A DNA stretch of 64,000 nt from Enhygromyxa salina (GTDB lineage Bacteria > Myxococcota_A > Polyangia > Nannocystales > Nannocystaceae): assembly GCF_000737335.2 (NCBI RefSeq), contig NZ_JMCC02000011.1:1-64000 (forward strand). Direction: 5' to 3'. This document shows, piece by piece, positions 46,285 through 56,119 of the stretch (within the stretch, counting starts at the first letter, position 1; each line of letters starts with the position of its first letter). The notes under the pieces are model-generated. The model was not told where the DNA came from. It ran no database searches and saw only the letters and a list, made by a program, of their open reading frames with translations. The position numbers were made by a program, and so were the translations under genes.

Positions 46285-47895
46285 TCAGCCAGCTTGCACG
46301 ATGCGCTGACGCCGACCGCTCATGGCCCCGCCAGCGCTGAACTGCGGCTGGTTGAACCCGCCGTAGGAGGCCGAGAAGTGCAGGTAGTCGTGGCGCAGCC
46401 GCCGGTAGGCCGGCGTCCGCATGTTGATCCAGTGCTCGGCGGTCGAGGCCGTGCCAGCGAGGTGGGCCGCGACGTGGGCGTTGACGGTGGCGTAGATCTC
46501 TGCGAGCGCGCCTGGGATCGGGTGGTGGGCGGTGACCGACTCGAAGGTCAGCCCCGTCTCCGTTGCAAAGTCCGCCATGTGCTTGAGCGGGATCCGGTTG
46601 TAGCCGTTGCGGATCCCCCGGCGGGTCACCTTGAGCTCGTTCCAGAAATTGACCTCGGCGATCTCGCTGGCCCGATACCAGCCCGAGTCGATCAGCCACG
46701 CGCGCTCACGCGCGAACCGACGCTCCAGCGCGTCGTTGGAGAACTGATCGAAGTCCAGGATCTGCAGGCCGACCTCTTCGGAGTTGTCCCGGTAGCCGCC
46801 GCCAACGTCCGAGTGGACCCCCGGCATGTAGATCTCGACCCCGACCCCCGCACCGATCGCGCTGGCGATGTTGGTCAGCCGGAAGTTGGCCCGGTGCTCT
46901 TCGGCGGCTGCGAGCTGCACGACCTTCTTGGCCGAGCGGACCGCGTCGAGGTTGAGGTCTGCGGTGTCGTTGGTGTGCTTGACGCCGTAGGAAGCGACGG
47001 TGTCGAACAACCCGACAAAATTGACCTCGAGCAGCTCGACGGTGTGGCCAAGGGCTTCGATCCTGGGCTGCAGCGGGTTGTCGCCGTTGAGCACGTCGTG
47101 GACGAAGTGGCGCGCGCCCGCGGCCCCGCGGCTGAACCCGAACGCGTCGAGGTGGATGCGCTCGATGATGACACCGCTCGCGAGCCCGAGCTCGCGGATG
47201 CCCCGCAGCAGCTCCCGAACACCGGCCTGGACCTTGGCGACGACCCCGGTGTCGCCAAGCCCGGTCCCCATCCCGTAGTTCGAGTCGCCCTGGTGGTTCT
47301 GGGTGCCGATGCCCTCTACGTAGATCGAGTACGAGTGCTCGAAGTTGGAGTCGCCGATCAGCAGGGTCTCGAGCCGCGACACGTTGGTGTAGTCGTTCTC
47401 GAAGCTGCCCTCGCCGACGTTGTCTTGGTAGGTGGCGTTGTTGCGCAGCCGATCGCGGGTGTTCGCGCGGTTGTTGGCGGTGCCGTCGAAGAACAGGCTG
47501 ACGCGAATGGTCGTCTTGGCGAGCGGCGGGGTCTCTTCTTCCACCTCCTCGGCCGGCGCCTCGAGCCGCGGGGCCTCGACCTCGATCGCCTTGGGAGACA
47601 GGACCCGCTGGACCTCGGCTTGGCGGGCGCGCAACAGCATCAGGTCGCCGCCGCTCGCCGCGATCCCGGCGACCCGTGCGAGCGCCTGGGCGGCGACGTC
47701 TCGGGGCTCTTCGTCGCGAAGGTTGAGCAGCACGGACAGCCGCTGGATCAGCTGGGGATCTTGGCGCCGCAGCGCGACCTCGAGCAACGCCCGCGCGCGA
47801 CCGGGCTCGACCTGATCGGCGGCGTTGCCCAGCTTGGTGCCGCCGCGGACCAGCAGGTAGCGCTCGGAGCCGTCAAAGATGTGGATCGGGAGCAT
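46285..47895 (-). CDS. DUF2235 (Tle1-like) phospholipase
   Basis: 536 residues. A helical N-terminal region of about 125 residues precedes an alpha/beta hydrolase: LFFDGTANN (135-142), nucleophile Ser255 in FGFSRGAAG, Asp near 298 in GLFDTV, His near 361 in PGVHSDVGGGY. This matches the Tle1 family of type VI secretion phospholipases. With the adjacent DUF2931-like gene it forms a probable effector-immunity pair. No T6SS structural gene is in the window. The N-terminal region may be a loading adaptor. Anti-eukaryote or anti-bacterial use cannot be told apart. Confidence 0.88.
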   Translation of the reverse strand: MLPIHIFDGSERYLLVRGGTKLGNAADQVEPGRARALLEVALRRQDPQLIQRLSVLLNLRDEEPRDVAAQALARVAGIAASGGDLMLLRARQAEVQRVLSPKAIEVEAPRLEAPAEEVEEETPPLAKTTIRVSLFFDGTANNRANTRDRLRNNATYQDNVGEGSFENDYTNVSRLETLLIGDSNFEHSYSIYVEGIGTQNHQGDSNYGMGTGLGDTGVVAKVQAGVRELLRGIRELGLASGVIIERIHLDAFGFSRGAAGARHFVHDVLNGDNPLQPRIEALGHTVELLEVNFVGLFDTVASYGVKHTNDTADLNLDAVRSAKKVVQLAAAEEHRANFRLTNIASAIGAGVGVEIYMPGVHSDVGGGYRDNSEEVGLQILDFDQFSNDALERRFARERAWLIDSGWYRASEIAEVNFWNELKVTRRGIRNGYNRIPLKHMADFATETGLTFESVTAHHPIPGALAEIYATVNAHVAAHLAGTASTAEHWINMRTPAYRRLRHDYLHFSASYGGFNQPQFSAGGAMSGRRQRIVQAG

Positions 47896-48005
47896 TTGAG
47901 GTCGCCGCCCCAGATTATACGCCTGGTTGGCTGCAGTGTGGGACGCTTAGTTTCCGCCGCGCCACGGGGCTTGCAGCGTGCACGCGCCAATGCCAAACCC
48001 GGTCC

Positions 48006-48839
48006 GTGCCCCGGCTGTTCGACAAGCTGCTGCGTCGCCGCAAGCTCGACGTCTCGGTCTCCCGCGAGGTCGCCGAGCGGGCTTCGGATCACTTGCTCGC
48101 CATGGACGACGCCCTCGAGCAGCTCGCCGAGCTCCCCGGCCTCGAAGACGTCAAGCGCACCCGCACGCTCCCCGCCCAGTTCTTGCCCCTGTGGGATCAG
48201 GCCCTCGCCTCGTACGACGCCTACGTGCAGGCCATGACGACGGGGCCGCGCACGCTCGCGGTTCAATGTCAGGCCGGCTGCTCGGCGTGCTGCCACGACG
48301 TCCCCACCGGGGTGCAGGCCGTGGAGCTGTTGGCGATCTACGCCAGCTACCGCGAGTTCGAGGACTTCGCTACGCTCCACAACCTCGCGTGCGATCTTTC
48401 CGACGCGTTCATGGCCCTGCTCGCGAACGAGGCGCCGGGCGAGACCGTGGTCCGCTCCGACAGCCCCACGTACGCGCGCGCGCAGCTGGGCTATCGCCAG
48501 GCCGGGCGCCCGTGCATGTTTCTCGACGCGGACCAGCGCTGCCGGATCTATGCCCGGCGACCGCTGACCTGCCGCATGCACCACGCGATCACCGATCCCA
48601 GCTGGTGCAGGGTCGACCACCCCAAGGCCGAAGACGCGGTCACGCCCCGGCTCGAGCCGCCAAGCGACATCCTCGAGCACATGCGGACGATCGCCAAGCG
48701 CCTGGATCTCCAGCTGCCCACGACCCTGTTCGCAGGCCTTGGGTTGCTGGGCGGTCAAGTGATGCAGACCCAACCCTTGCGTGTCCGCGACGAAACCAAG
48801 GCCAAGCGCCGCTCGCTCCCCAAATTCCGCGGGAAGTAA
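48006..48839 (+). CDS. YkgJ-like cysteine cluster protein
   Basis: 277 residues. The Cys cluster CQAGCSACCHDV (about 88-99), CMFLDADQRCRIYARRPLTCR and a further WCRVD match the YkgJ/UPF0153 type, thought to bind iron-sulfur or zinc. Function is unproven. The start is a GTG at 48006, divergent from the DUF2235 gene. It ends 75 bases before the malic enzyme gene. Confidence 0.88.
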   Translation: MPRLFDKLLRRRKLDVSVSREVAERASDHLLAMDDALEQLAELPGLEDVKRTRTLPAQFLPLWDQALASYDAYVQAMTTGPRTLAVQCQAGCSACCHDVPTGVQAVELLAIYASYREFEDFATLHNLACDLSDAFMALLANEAPGETVVRSDSPTYARAQLGYRQAGRPCMFLDADQRCRIYARRPLTCRMHHAITDPSWCRVDHPKAEDAVTPRLEPPSDILEHMRTIAKRLDLQLPTTLFAGLGLLGGQVMQTQPLRVRDETKAKRRSLPKFRGK

Positions 48840-48914
48840 GCTCACCCGGCTGGGCACGGCTCGGCGCTGTACCGCCCGCGGCGGCAGTCACCGGCCTGAT
48901 AGACTGCGCCGCAG

Positions 48915-51182
48915 ATGGCCAAGCTCACGCGCAAGGAAGCCCTCGACTACCACACCCAAGGACGGCCCGGAAAGATCGCCGTCGTCCCCACCAAGCCGCT
49001 GACGAGTCAGCGCGACCTGTCGCTCGCTTACTCGCCCGGCGTCGCCGAGCCCTGCCTCGAGATCGCGAAGGATCCGAGCAAGGTCAATCTCTACACCGCG
49101 CGCGCGAACTTGGTCGCGGTGATCACCGACGGCACCGCGGTGCTCGGGCTTGGCGACATCGGCCCGCTCGCGTCAAAGCCGGTGATGGAGGGCAAGGGTG
49201 TGCTGTTCAAGAAGTTCGCCGACATCGACGTGTTCGATCTCGAGATCGACGCGAAGAAAGACCCCGACGCGTTCATCGCCTGCGTGGCCGCGCTCGAGCC
49301 AACCTTTGGCGGGATCAACCTCGAGGACATCGGCGCGCCCGAGTGCTTCTACATCGAGCAAGAGCTCAAGAAGCGCATGAAGATCCCGGTGTTCCACGAT
49401 GATCAGCACGGCACCGCGATCATCTCGGGGGCGGCCCTGCTCAACGCCGCGGAGCTGACCGGGCGCAAGCTCGAGGACATCAAGATCGTCGTCAGCGGGG
49501 CCGGGGCCTCGGCGGTGTCCTGCTCTCGCTTCTACGTCTCGCTTGGGGTCAACCCCAAGAACCTGATGATGTGCGACAGCAAGGGCGTCATCCACACCGG
49601 CCGCGACAACCTCGACGCGACCAAGCAAGAGTTCGCCCGCGAGACCGACAAGCGGACCCTGGCTGAGGCCCTCGACGGCGCCGACATGTTGCTTGGGCTG
49701 TCGGTTGGCGGGCTCGTCAAGCCCGAGATGCTGGCCGGCATGAACAAGGATCCGATCGTGTTCGCGCTGGCCAACCCCGAGCCCGAGATCCCCTACGAGG
49801 AAGCCCGCAAGGCCCGGCCCGACGCGATCGTGGCCACCGGGCGCAGCGACCACGACAACCAGGTCAACAACGTGCTCGGGTTCCCGGGCATCTTCCGCGG
49901 GGCGCTCGATGTCCACGCGACCTCGATCACCGAAGAGATGAAGCTGGCGGCCGCCCACGCGCTGGCCGACCTCGCCCGCAAGGACGTGCCCGAGATCGTC
50001 AGCCGGGCCTACAACGAAGACTTCAGCTTTGGCCGCAACTACATCATTCCCAAGCCCTTTGATCCGCGGGTGATCCAGTGGGTCGCGCCCGCCGTGGCCA
50101 AGGCCGCGGTCGAGTGTGGGGTGGCCCAGATCCCGTTTGACGAGCCGGCCTACCGCGAGCGCATGCGGACCCTGCTTGGTGGCAGCACCGCCGTCATGCG
50201 TCGGTTCACCCGCCGCGCGCAGAAGCAGCCCAAGACGCTGGTGTTCCCCGAGGGTGAGGATCCACGGATCCTCGAGGCTTGCCGGATCATGATCGACGAG
50301 CGCATGGGTCGGCCGATCTTGCTCGGCGACGTGGACAAGATCCGCGAGCTCATGTCCAAGCAAGACATCGACCTCGAGGACGGCGCGTACGAGATCATCA
50401 ACCCGCAGACGGATCCGCGCCTGCAAGACTACGCCACGCAATTCTACGAGCGGCGCCAACGCAAGGGCGTGGACCCCCACTTCGCGCTCACGGTCATGCG
50501 CCGCAACAATTTCTTTGGGACCATGATGGTCGAGCGCGGCGACGCCGACGGGCTGGTCTCGGGGATCCAGTATTCGTACCCCGAGACGATCCGCCCCGCG
50601 CTGCAGATCATCGGGCTCGCGCCGGGCATCCGCCGGGTGGCCGGCATGTACCTGATGCTGCACAAACGCGGGTTGTTGTTCTTCGCCGACACAACCGTCA
50701 ACTTGGACACCAACGCCGAGCAGCTCGCCGACGTCGCAGAATTGGTCGCCGACTCGGCCAAGAACACCTTTGACGTGACCCCGCGGGTCGCGATGTTGAG
50801 CTACTCGAACTTTGGCTCGGCCAAGGGTGACACCAGCGACAAGGTCGCCCTCGCGACCAAGATCCTGACCAGCCGGCGGCCGGATCTGAAGGTCGAGGGT
50901 GACCTGCAGGCCAACGTCGCGCTGGACTACAACCTGCAAAAACACAGCTACCCGTTCACGCGCTTGGATGGGCCGGCGAACGTGCTGATCTTCCCGAACC
51001 TCGAGGCCGGAAACGTGGCCTACAAGTTGATCCGCGAGCTTGGCGACGTGCCGGCGGTCGGGCCGGTGTTGCTGGGTATGGCCAAGCCAATCTCGGTGCT
51101 GGAGCGGGACTGCTCGATCGACGCGATCGTGCACATGGTCGCGCTGACCGTGGTTCAGGCGCAGATGAAGGCTCAGGCCTAG
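48915..51182 (+). CDS. maeB: NADP-dependent malic enzyme with phosphotransacetylase-like domain
   Basis: 755 residues, the MaeB length. The N-terminal half (1 to about 430) is malic enzyme: SLAYSPGVAEPCLEI, a metal site in FHDDQHGTAI, a nucleotide loop VVSGAGASAVSC and FALANPEPEI. The C-terminal half is a phosphate acetyl/butyryltransferase domain (FPEGEDPRILEACRI, DGLVSGIQYSYPETIRPALQ), usually regulatory through acetyl-CoA. It converts malate to pyruvate, making NADPH and CO2. Single gene. Confidence 0.97.
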   Translation: MAKLTRKEALDYHTQGRPGKIAVVPTKPLTSQRDLSLAYSPGVAEPCLEIAKDPSKVNLYTARANLVAVITDGTAVLGLGDIGPLASKPVMEGKGVLFKKFADIDVFDLEIDAKKDPDAFIACVAALEPTFGGINLEDIGAPECFYIEQELKKRMKIPVFHDDQHGTAIISGAALLNAAELTGRKLEDIKIVVSGAGASAVSCSRFYVSLGVNPKNLMMCDSKGVIHTGRDNLDATKQEFARETDKRTLAEALDGADMLLGLSVGGLVKPEMLAGMNKDPIVFALANPEPEIPYEEARKARPDAIVATGRSDHDNQVNNVLGFPGIFRGALDVHATSITEEMKLAAAHALADLARKDVPEIVSRAYNEDFSFGRNYIIPKPFDPRVIQWVAPAVAKAAVECGVAQIPFDEPAYRERMRTLLGGSTAVMRRFTRRAQKQPKTLVFPEGEDPRILEACRIMIDERMGRPILLGDVDKIRELMSKQDIDLEDGAYEIINPQTDPRLQDYATQFYERRQRKGVDPHFALTVMRRNNFFGTMMVERGDADGLVSGIQYSYPETIRPALQIIGLAPGIRRVAGMYLMLHKRGLLFFADTTVNLDTNAEQLADVAELVADSAKNTFDVTPRVAMLSYSNFGSAKGDTSDKVALATKILTSRRPDLKVEGDLQANVALDYNLQKHSYPFTRLDGPANVLIFPNLEAGNVAYKLIRELGDVPAVGPVLLGMAKPISVLERDCSIDAIVHMVALTVVQAQMKAQA

Positions 51183-51286
51183 GCCTAGACAGGCACACCC
51201 TGCGTCCGCGCCGGGTTTCGTTCGGACCGGATCCGCTGTGACCCCGTTGCAGCGGCGAGGGTGCGAGCGTAGCGTCGTGAGTCGCC

Positions 51287-52894
51287 ATGTTTCACGTCGC
51301 ACTCGCCCTGCTCTGCCTGCTCGGAACGGCTGGGTGTCTCGGCCTCGCGTATCTGGTCTTTCGCCACCAACACCCTGGGCTGAGATCCTCCGAGCGCCGC
51401 ACACTCGCTGCGCCCGAGTCGCGATCGCCGTGGGTTGGCGTCGAGGTCGAGCCCACCAGCCATGTCTCGCGCGAAGAGATCTTCGCCGCGGCTCACCAAC
51501 GCTCACTCGCACAACGACTCTCAACAGCGGGCGCCGCTCCCCGCGAGCACGCGCGCTCACGGCCGGTCGCGTTCGCGGGGGGCGAGTTGCCGGTGCGCGA
51601 GACCCTGCTCGCGCGACCCCAGCTTCCAAGCCCCCAGCTTCCAAGCCGGGCGCCCGATCCCGAGCGCCCGGCCGAGGCCCCGCTCCCGGCGGCGCCGCAG
51701 ATCTCCCCGACCACCAGACTGGCGATCGACGGACTGCGGATCCAGCTCGATGTCGCGCAGCGGTTGTTTGCCCGGTGGCTGCGAGAGCGAGACACGCTCA
51801 CGCTCGAGCACCTCGCCAAGGGTCCAGAGCAGCTGCTGCTCGAGACCCTCGCCGACATGGCGACCACCTGCGACGAAGCCATCGCGGCGGTGCTCGAACC
51901 CGCGTTGACTCGAGACGAGCGCGGCGGGCTTTGCCACGAAGTCGCCGCGCTGGCGCTGCTGCAGCGCGACGAGACCCACGCGCTGCGGCTCATCGATCGG
52001 GTTCTGGGCGGTCCAGCGGCCGCGCTGGCGCCCCACCAGGCGCTGTCGTTGTGGCGAGGGCGGCAAGTCGACGGCTGGTTGTGCGAGCGCGCGCGCGCGG
52101 ACGCAGACAATCGAGGGTACTGGCTCACGCTGCTCGACAGCCGGCGCCTCGATCCCGGGTCCGAATTGCTGCGCGAGCTGTTGGCCGAAGATGATCCCAA
52201 GCTGCTCGTGCGTGGACTCGAGCTCGCCAGGTACCACGGCGACCCCGAGCTGCGCCGAAGCGCCGCCGCCCCGCACCTCGTCGACACGCGCGACCGCCCG
52301 CGCCACCTGGCCGCCGTCGAGCTGGCGCTGTTCGATCGTGAGTCGAGCGCCTGGGGCCGATGCCGCCAGCTCGCCAACGCGCACGGGTGCCCTCGGGCGA
52401 CCGAGCTCGTCGCCAGCCTTGGAAGCGCGAGCGACCTCGCAGCGCTGATGCAGCGGCCCACCAACGCCGAAGGTGAGGGTCTGTGGCGGCTGTGCCGTTC
52501 GGGACGCAAAGCCGCCGCTGCGCTCGCCGCCCGGCGTCTGCAAGACACGCGCGGTGACAAGCTGGCCGCGAGCGCGCTGAGCTATGTGATCGGCCGGCCC
52601 CCGAACGGGGCGAAGACTGCCGAGGCGCTGCTGAACCACTGGGTGCGCCTCGCCCCGACCCTCTCGGGTGATCGTCGCTACCTCCACGGAGAGCTGTTCG
52701 GGGGCACAAACGGTCTGCGCTCGTGCTTGTCCAGTCTTCATGACCGTCACCATCAGGCGCTGGGCGAGGAGCTGTTTTATCGGTCGAAGGGCATGATCCG
52801 TTGGCCAGGCCGTGGCTTCGCCCGTGACACGCTCGCGGACATCCGCGCCGTTGGGACGCCGAACATCGACTTCGAGACGAGCTTTGAGCAGTAG
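51287..52894 (+). CDS. Membrane-anchored helical-repeat protein
   Basis: 535 residues. It opens with a hydrophobic segment (VALALLCLLGTAGCLGLAYLVF), either an anchor or, with Cys17, a lipobox. A Pro-rich linker of about 100 residues leads to a mostly helical domain with repeated Leu/Ala-rich pairs (LLRELLAEDDPKLLVRGLELA), HEAT-like. It may relate to the TIGR02270 type found near type VI secretion genes; this is not certain. No catalytic motif. Confidence 0.72.
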   Translation: MFHVALALLCLLGTAGCLGLAYLVFRHQHPGLRSSERRTLAAPESRSPWVGVEVEPTSHVSREEIFAAAHQRSLAQRLSTAGAAPREHARSRPVAFAGGELPVRETLLARPQLPSPQLPSRAPDPERPAEAPLPAAPQISPTTRLAIDGLRIQLDVAQRLFARWLRERDTLTLEHLAKGPEQLLLETLADMATTCDEAIAAVLEPALTRDERGGLCHEVAALALLQRDETHALRLIDRVLGGPAAALAPHQALSLWRGRQVDGWLCERARADADNRGYWLTLLDSRRLDPGSELLRELLAEDDPKLLVRGLELARYHGDPELRRSAAAPHLVDTRDRPRHLAAVELALFDRESSAWGRCRQLANAHGCPRATELVASLGSASDLAALMQRPTNAEGEGLWRLCRSGRKAAAALAARRLQDTRGDKLAASALSYVIGRPPNGAKTAEALLNHWVRLAPTLSGDRRYLHGELFGGTNGLRSCLSSLHDRHHQALGEELFYRSKGMIRWPGRGFARDTLADIRAVGTPNIDFETSFEQ

Positions 52895-52944
52895 TGCATC
52901 GAGTCCCCGCGTCGGCGCGCTCGCCGGCCTGGTAGACTACCGTC

Positions 52945-53547
52945 ATGGCATGGCGACGTTGGCGGTGCTCGTGTTTCCCGATCGTGGCCTTGGTGCTCGC
53001 TGGCTGCTTGCTCGACAACCCGGCCTTTGACGAATCGCGGCTGAGCGCTGGCGATGGCAACGACGACGGGCAAGCAACGAGTGAGACCCGTGGCGGGGAC
53101 CTGGACGCGGGCGACGGCGACGGCGACTCCGGCGACGGCGACTCGAGCACGGACAACGGCGACGGCGACTCCGGCCCGGGCGACGGCGACGGCGACGGCA
53201 CCACCGAGACCGACACCGGCTCGTCCGAGACCGGCAACGACATGCCGTGCATGGGACTCGGCCCCGCGAAGTGCGAGACAACCGACGGCTGCCTGGGGGT
53301 GTACTACGAGCCGATGGAGCCGCTCCTCAATGACCCAAGCGACGGGTACTGCGTCGAGGATCCGGTCTACGACGGCTGCATACCCGAGCCCGCGTGCGAC
53401 CCACCAGCGAGCCCGTATTGGTGCAAGATGGACTTCTACATCCGGGTCGAGCTCAACGGCTGCCTGCCCAGCGTCGTCGACCAGATGGGTCTCGACACTT
53501 GCAGCCCGCCGGGTAACAGCGTGTCGGAATGCGCGGGGAATCCCTGA
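52945..53547 (+). CDS. Lipoprotein with a Gly-Asp linker and Cys-rich end
   Basis: 200 residues. The signal peptide ends in IVALVLAGC (lipobox), then an acidic Gly-Asp/Ser linker to about residue 95, and a compact C-terminal domain with about nine Cys (CMGLGPAKCETTDGC, PACDPPASPYWC). No enzyme motif. It belongs to the same architectural class as the other Gly-Asp lipoproteins of this window and is probably surface-exposed. The Nudix gene follows eight bases after its stop. Confidence 0.85.
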   Translation: MAWRRWRCSCFPIVALVLAGCLLDNPAFDESRLSAGDGNDDGQATSETRGGDLDAGDGDGDSGDGDSSTDNGDGDSGPGDGDGDGTTETDTGSSETGNDMPCMGLGPAKCETTDGCLGVYYEPMEPLLNDPSDGYCVEDPVYDGCIPEPACDPPASPYWCKMDFYIRVELNGCLPSVVDQMGLDTCSPPGNSVSECAGNP

Positions 53548-53555
53548 GCCCGCGG

Positions 53556-53987
53556 ATGACCACGCACGCGCACCACGGCGTCGGCCTGATCGTCAGCAAC
53601 CACGCACGCACTCGCTTCTACGTCCAGCAAAAGGACGCGAGCTACCCCCACTACCCCCTGGCCTACAGCCTGTTCGGCGGCGCGTGTGAGCCCGATGAAG
53701 CCCCCGCGCAGGCGCTCGCGCGCGAGCTCGTCGAGGAGCTCGAAGACGCGGCCCACGAGCTACTCGCCGTCGGTCCAAGCTTGGTCGGCGAACACGTCGT
53801 CGGTCCAACCGGCTTCGCCTACTCGCTGTTCGAGGTCCAGATCACCAACGCGCAGATCGACCTGCTCGAGCGCGCGCCCGTGTTGGAGGGTGAGCGCGGC
53901 GCCGTGGTCAGTCGGGCGCAGCTGCGATCGCTGCCGTACATCTGGGGGCTCGAGGTCGTGATCGCGGCCTACCTCGAGCATCATTAA
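53556..53987 (+). CDS. Nudix hydrolase
   Basis: 143 residues from the ATG at 53556. The Nudix box is complete: GGACEPDEAPAQALARELVEELE gives G(x5)E(x7)REUxEE spacing, so Mg-dependent cleavage of a nucleoside diphosphate-linked substrate is expected. The substrate is unknown. The longer frame (GTG-type starts at 53529) overlaps the lipoprotein gene end and is less likely. It is convergent with the following small gene. Confidence 0.92.
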   Translation: MTTHAHHGVGLIVSNHARTRFYVQQKDASYPHYPLAYSLFGGACEPDEAPAQALARELVEELEDAAHELLAVGPSLVGEHVVGPTGFAYSLFEVQITNAQIDLLERAPVLEGERGAVVSRAQLRSLPYIWGLEVVIAAYLEHH

Positions 53988-54000
53988 AGGCGGCCGGCTC

Positions 54001-54231
54001 TCACTCTTCGCCGTACAGCGTCCAGATCTCGCGACCCGTCTTGAGCACCTTCTTCTCGATCCGCGTCCCGCCTGCGCCCTCTGCTTGCGCGATCGCTTCG
54101 AGCTCCGCGAGGTCGGCCGCCGAGCCATCGCAAAATCCCATCGGCCGCGGGTTGTTGGGGAGGTTGAGTTGGACTTTGTACTCACCGCGGTCCCAGCGGG
54201 TCTGTGTCTCGTTGGTGTGGGGGTAGATCAT
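54001..54231 (-). CDS. Small hypothetical protein
   Basis: 76 residues from the ATG at 54231 (MIYPHTNETQTRWDRGEYKV). Contains GEYKVQLNLPNNPRPMGFCD and ends TGREIWTLYGEE; a mixed alpha-beta composition with natural codon use, so it is likely a real gene. No family recognised. Convergent with the Nudix gene. Confidence 0.7.
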   Translation of the reverse strand: MIYPHTNETQTRWDRGEYKVQLNLPNNPRPMGFCDGSAADLAELEAIAQAEGAGGTRIEKKVLKTGREIWTLYGEE

Positions 54232-54565
54232 GGCTGCCCGCAACCTATACCGCCGCGAGCGAGACGTCTGCGCCACGCGGGACTCGTCGCGTACCTGTGC
54301 CCGCGGACCCGTTCAAGCGGCCGCCGTTGCGGGTGATCACGTGCCATCACTCCACGGGCCGCGGTATGCTCCGCGCGCCATGTCTAGCTGGTCGAGCTGG
54401 TCGAGCTGGTTGGCGTGTTCATGAATTTCGAGGACGCGATCGGCTTGGACTTCGAGCGTGGCCTCGAGCGCCTGGACGCAGCCGTTGCGAGCTGATCCAT
54501 CAACCGCGGACGTCCAGAGCAACGATCAGCTTGGAGGCAGACCGCGACTGACATAGAGTGTCGCG
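54232..54565. other. Intergenic region with a 9-bp repeat and tiny open frames
   Basis: At 54384-54412 the unit AGCTGGTCG is repeated in tandem. A tiny plus-strand frame starting at 54421 (MNFEDAIGLDFERGLERL) runs to a stop at 54495 and has coding-like composition, but no ribosome-binding site is evident. Nothing else was recognised; the promoter of the CAP-domain protein should be here. Confidence 0.4.
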
Positions 54566-56119
54566 GTGAGCAATCTGCGTTGCATCGCGGTGGTTTCTGG
54601 GCTGCTGCTGCCGCTGTCTGGCTGTTACACGGGCGTCGACTTCGACGAGCAATTCACAGGCGCCAGCGGCAGTGAGTCCGAAGACGGCCTGAGCACCAGC
54701 TGGGATGCCGGCGATGGCGATCCGGGTGACGGCGATCCGGGTGACGGTGATTCGGGTGACGGCGATCCGGGTGACGGTGATCCGGGTGACGGCGACGGCG
54801 ACGCCTCGTGTGGCGACGGTCAGCTCCAGCCTGGCGAGGAGTGTGACGAGGGCGCCCTCAACGGCGTGGGCGCGTGCACGGAAGCGTGCACCACCAACGT
54901 CTGCGGCGACGGCTACGTCGGGCCCGGTGAGGGCTGCGACGACGGCAACGCGATTGACAACGACGACTGCACCAACGAGTGCAAGGTCAGCTCCTGTGGA
55001 GATGGCGCGGTCCAGGGCACGGAGCTGTGCGACGACGGCAACGCCGACAACAACGACGCCTGCCTGGACACCTGCACGCCCGCGAGCTGCGGAGATGGCT
55101 TCATCCACGAGGGCGCCGAGGAATGTGACGACCAAAACGCCAGCAACGAGGACGCCTGCCTCAACGACTGCAGCGCGGCAACCTGTGGCGACGGGTTCGT
55201 TGGGCCTGGCGAAGCCTGCGACGACGGCAACGCCAACAACGGCGACGCGTGCACCAACAGCTGCGCCCTCGCAAGCTGCGGAGACGGGGTCGTCCAGCCC
55301 GGCGAAGCCTGCGACGACGGCAACAACAAGAACAACGACGCCTGCCTCAACAGCTGCGTGTTGGCCGAGTGTGGCGATGGGTTCAAGCACCAGGGCGTCG
55401 AGCAGTGCGACGACGGCAACAACCAAAACAACGACGCCTGCCTCAACAGCTGCGCCAACAACGTGTGCGGCGACGGCTTCAAGCACCAGGGCGTCGAGCA
55501 GTGCGACGACGGTGACAACCAGAACAACGACGCCTGCCTCAACACCTGCGTCAACAATGTGTGCGGCGACGGCTTCAAGAACCAGGGCGTCGAGCAGTGC
55601 GACGACGGCAACAACCAAAGCAACGACGGCTGCAGCGGCGTGTGCGTGTCCGAGGTGCCCAACAATAATTACTGCGCTTCGGTCAAGAACTGGGACGCGG
55701 CGTGGGCAAACTGGGAGGAGCAGGTCTTGGTTCGGACCAATCAAAAGCGCGCGGCGGGGGCCAACTGCCACAGCCAGGGCGTGTTTGGCCCGGCGCCCGC
55801 CCTGGTCATGCACGCGGCGCTGCGCTGCTCGGCCCGCAGGCACTCCAAAGACATGGTCACGCGCGACTTCTTCGCCCACGTGAACCCCGACAACCAGCAA
55901 CCATGGGATCGCATGTCCTTGGCCGGCTATCCGTGGTCGCTCGCCAGCGAGAACATCGCCGCCGGACAAGCCTCGCCGTTGGCGGTCGTCAACGCGTGGA
56001 TGGACTCCGATGGCCACTGCGCCAACCTGATGAACCCGGACTTCGAGGAGATCGGCGTCGGCTACTACCCGGGCGGCGACTACGCTCACTACTGGACCCA
56101 GAACTTCGGCACCCAGTGA
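54566..56119 (+). CDS. DUF4215 Cys-rich lipoprotein with a CAP (SCP/PR1) domain
   Basis: 517 residues from a GTG. A lipobox (LLLPLSGC) is followed by a Gly-Asp linker (about 48-80), about nine DUF4215 repeats (CGDGFKHQGVEQCDDGNNQN and similar), and a CAP domain of about 140 residues: RTNQKRAAGANC, PALVMHAALRCSARRHSKDM, RDFFAHVNPD, SENIAAG, HCANLMNPDFEEIGVGYY, WTQNFG. CAP domains occur in secreted proteins of all kingdoms; bacterial ones lack a firm activity. It is a surface protein, possibly adhesive or lytic. Confidence 0.92.
   Translation: MSNLRCIAVVSGLLLPLSGCYTGVDFDEQFTGASGSESEDGLSTSWDAGDGDPGDGDPGDGDSGDGDPGDGDPGDGDGDASCGDGQLQPGEECDEGALNGVGACTEACTTNVCGDGYVGPGEGCDDGNAIDNDDCTNECKVSSCGDGAVQGTELCDDGNADNNDACLDTCTPASCGDGFIHEGAEECDDQNASNEDACLNDCSAATCGDGFVGPGEACDDGNANNGDACTNSCALASCGDGVVQPGEACDDGNNKNNDACLNSCVLAECGDGFKHQGVEQCDDGNNQNNDACLNSCANNVCGDGFKHQGVEQCDDGDNQNNDACLNTCVNNVCGDGFKNQGVEQCDDGNNQSNDGCSGVCVSEVPNNNYCASVKNWDAAWANWEEQVLVRTNQKRAAGANCHSQGVFGPAPALVMHAALRCSARRHSKDMVTRDFFAHVNPDNQQPWDRMSLAGYPWSLASENIAAGQASPLAVVNAWMDSDGHCANLMNPDFEEIGVGYYPGGDYAHYWTQNFGTQ

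Noticed and set aside
49173..51644. 823-codon antisense frame over maeB
   Set aside because: High GC removes stops from antisense frames; maeB on the plus strand is unmistakable.
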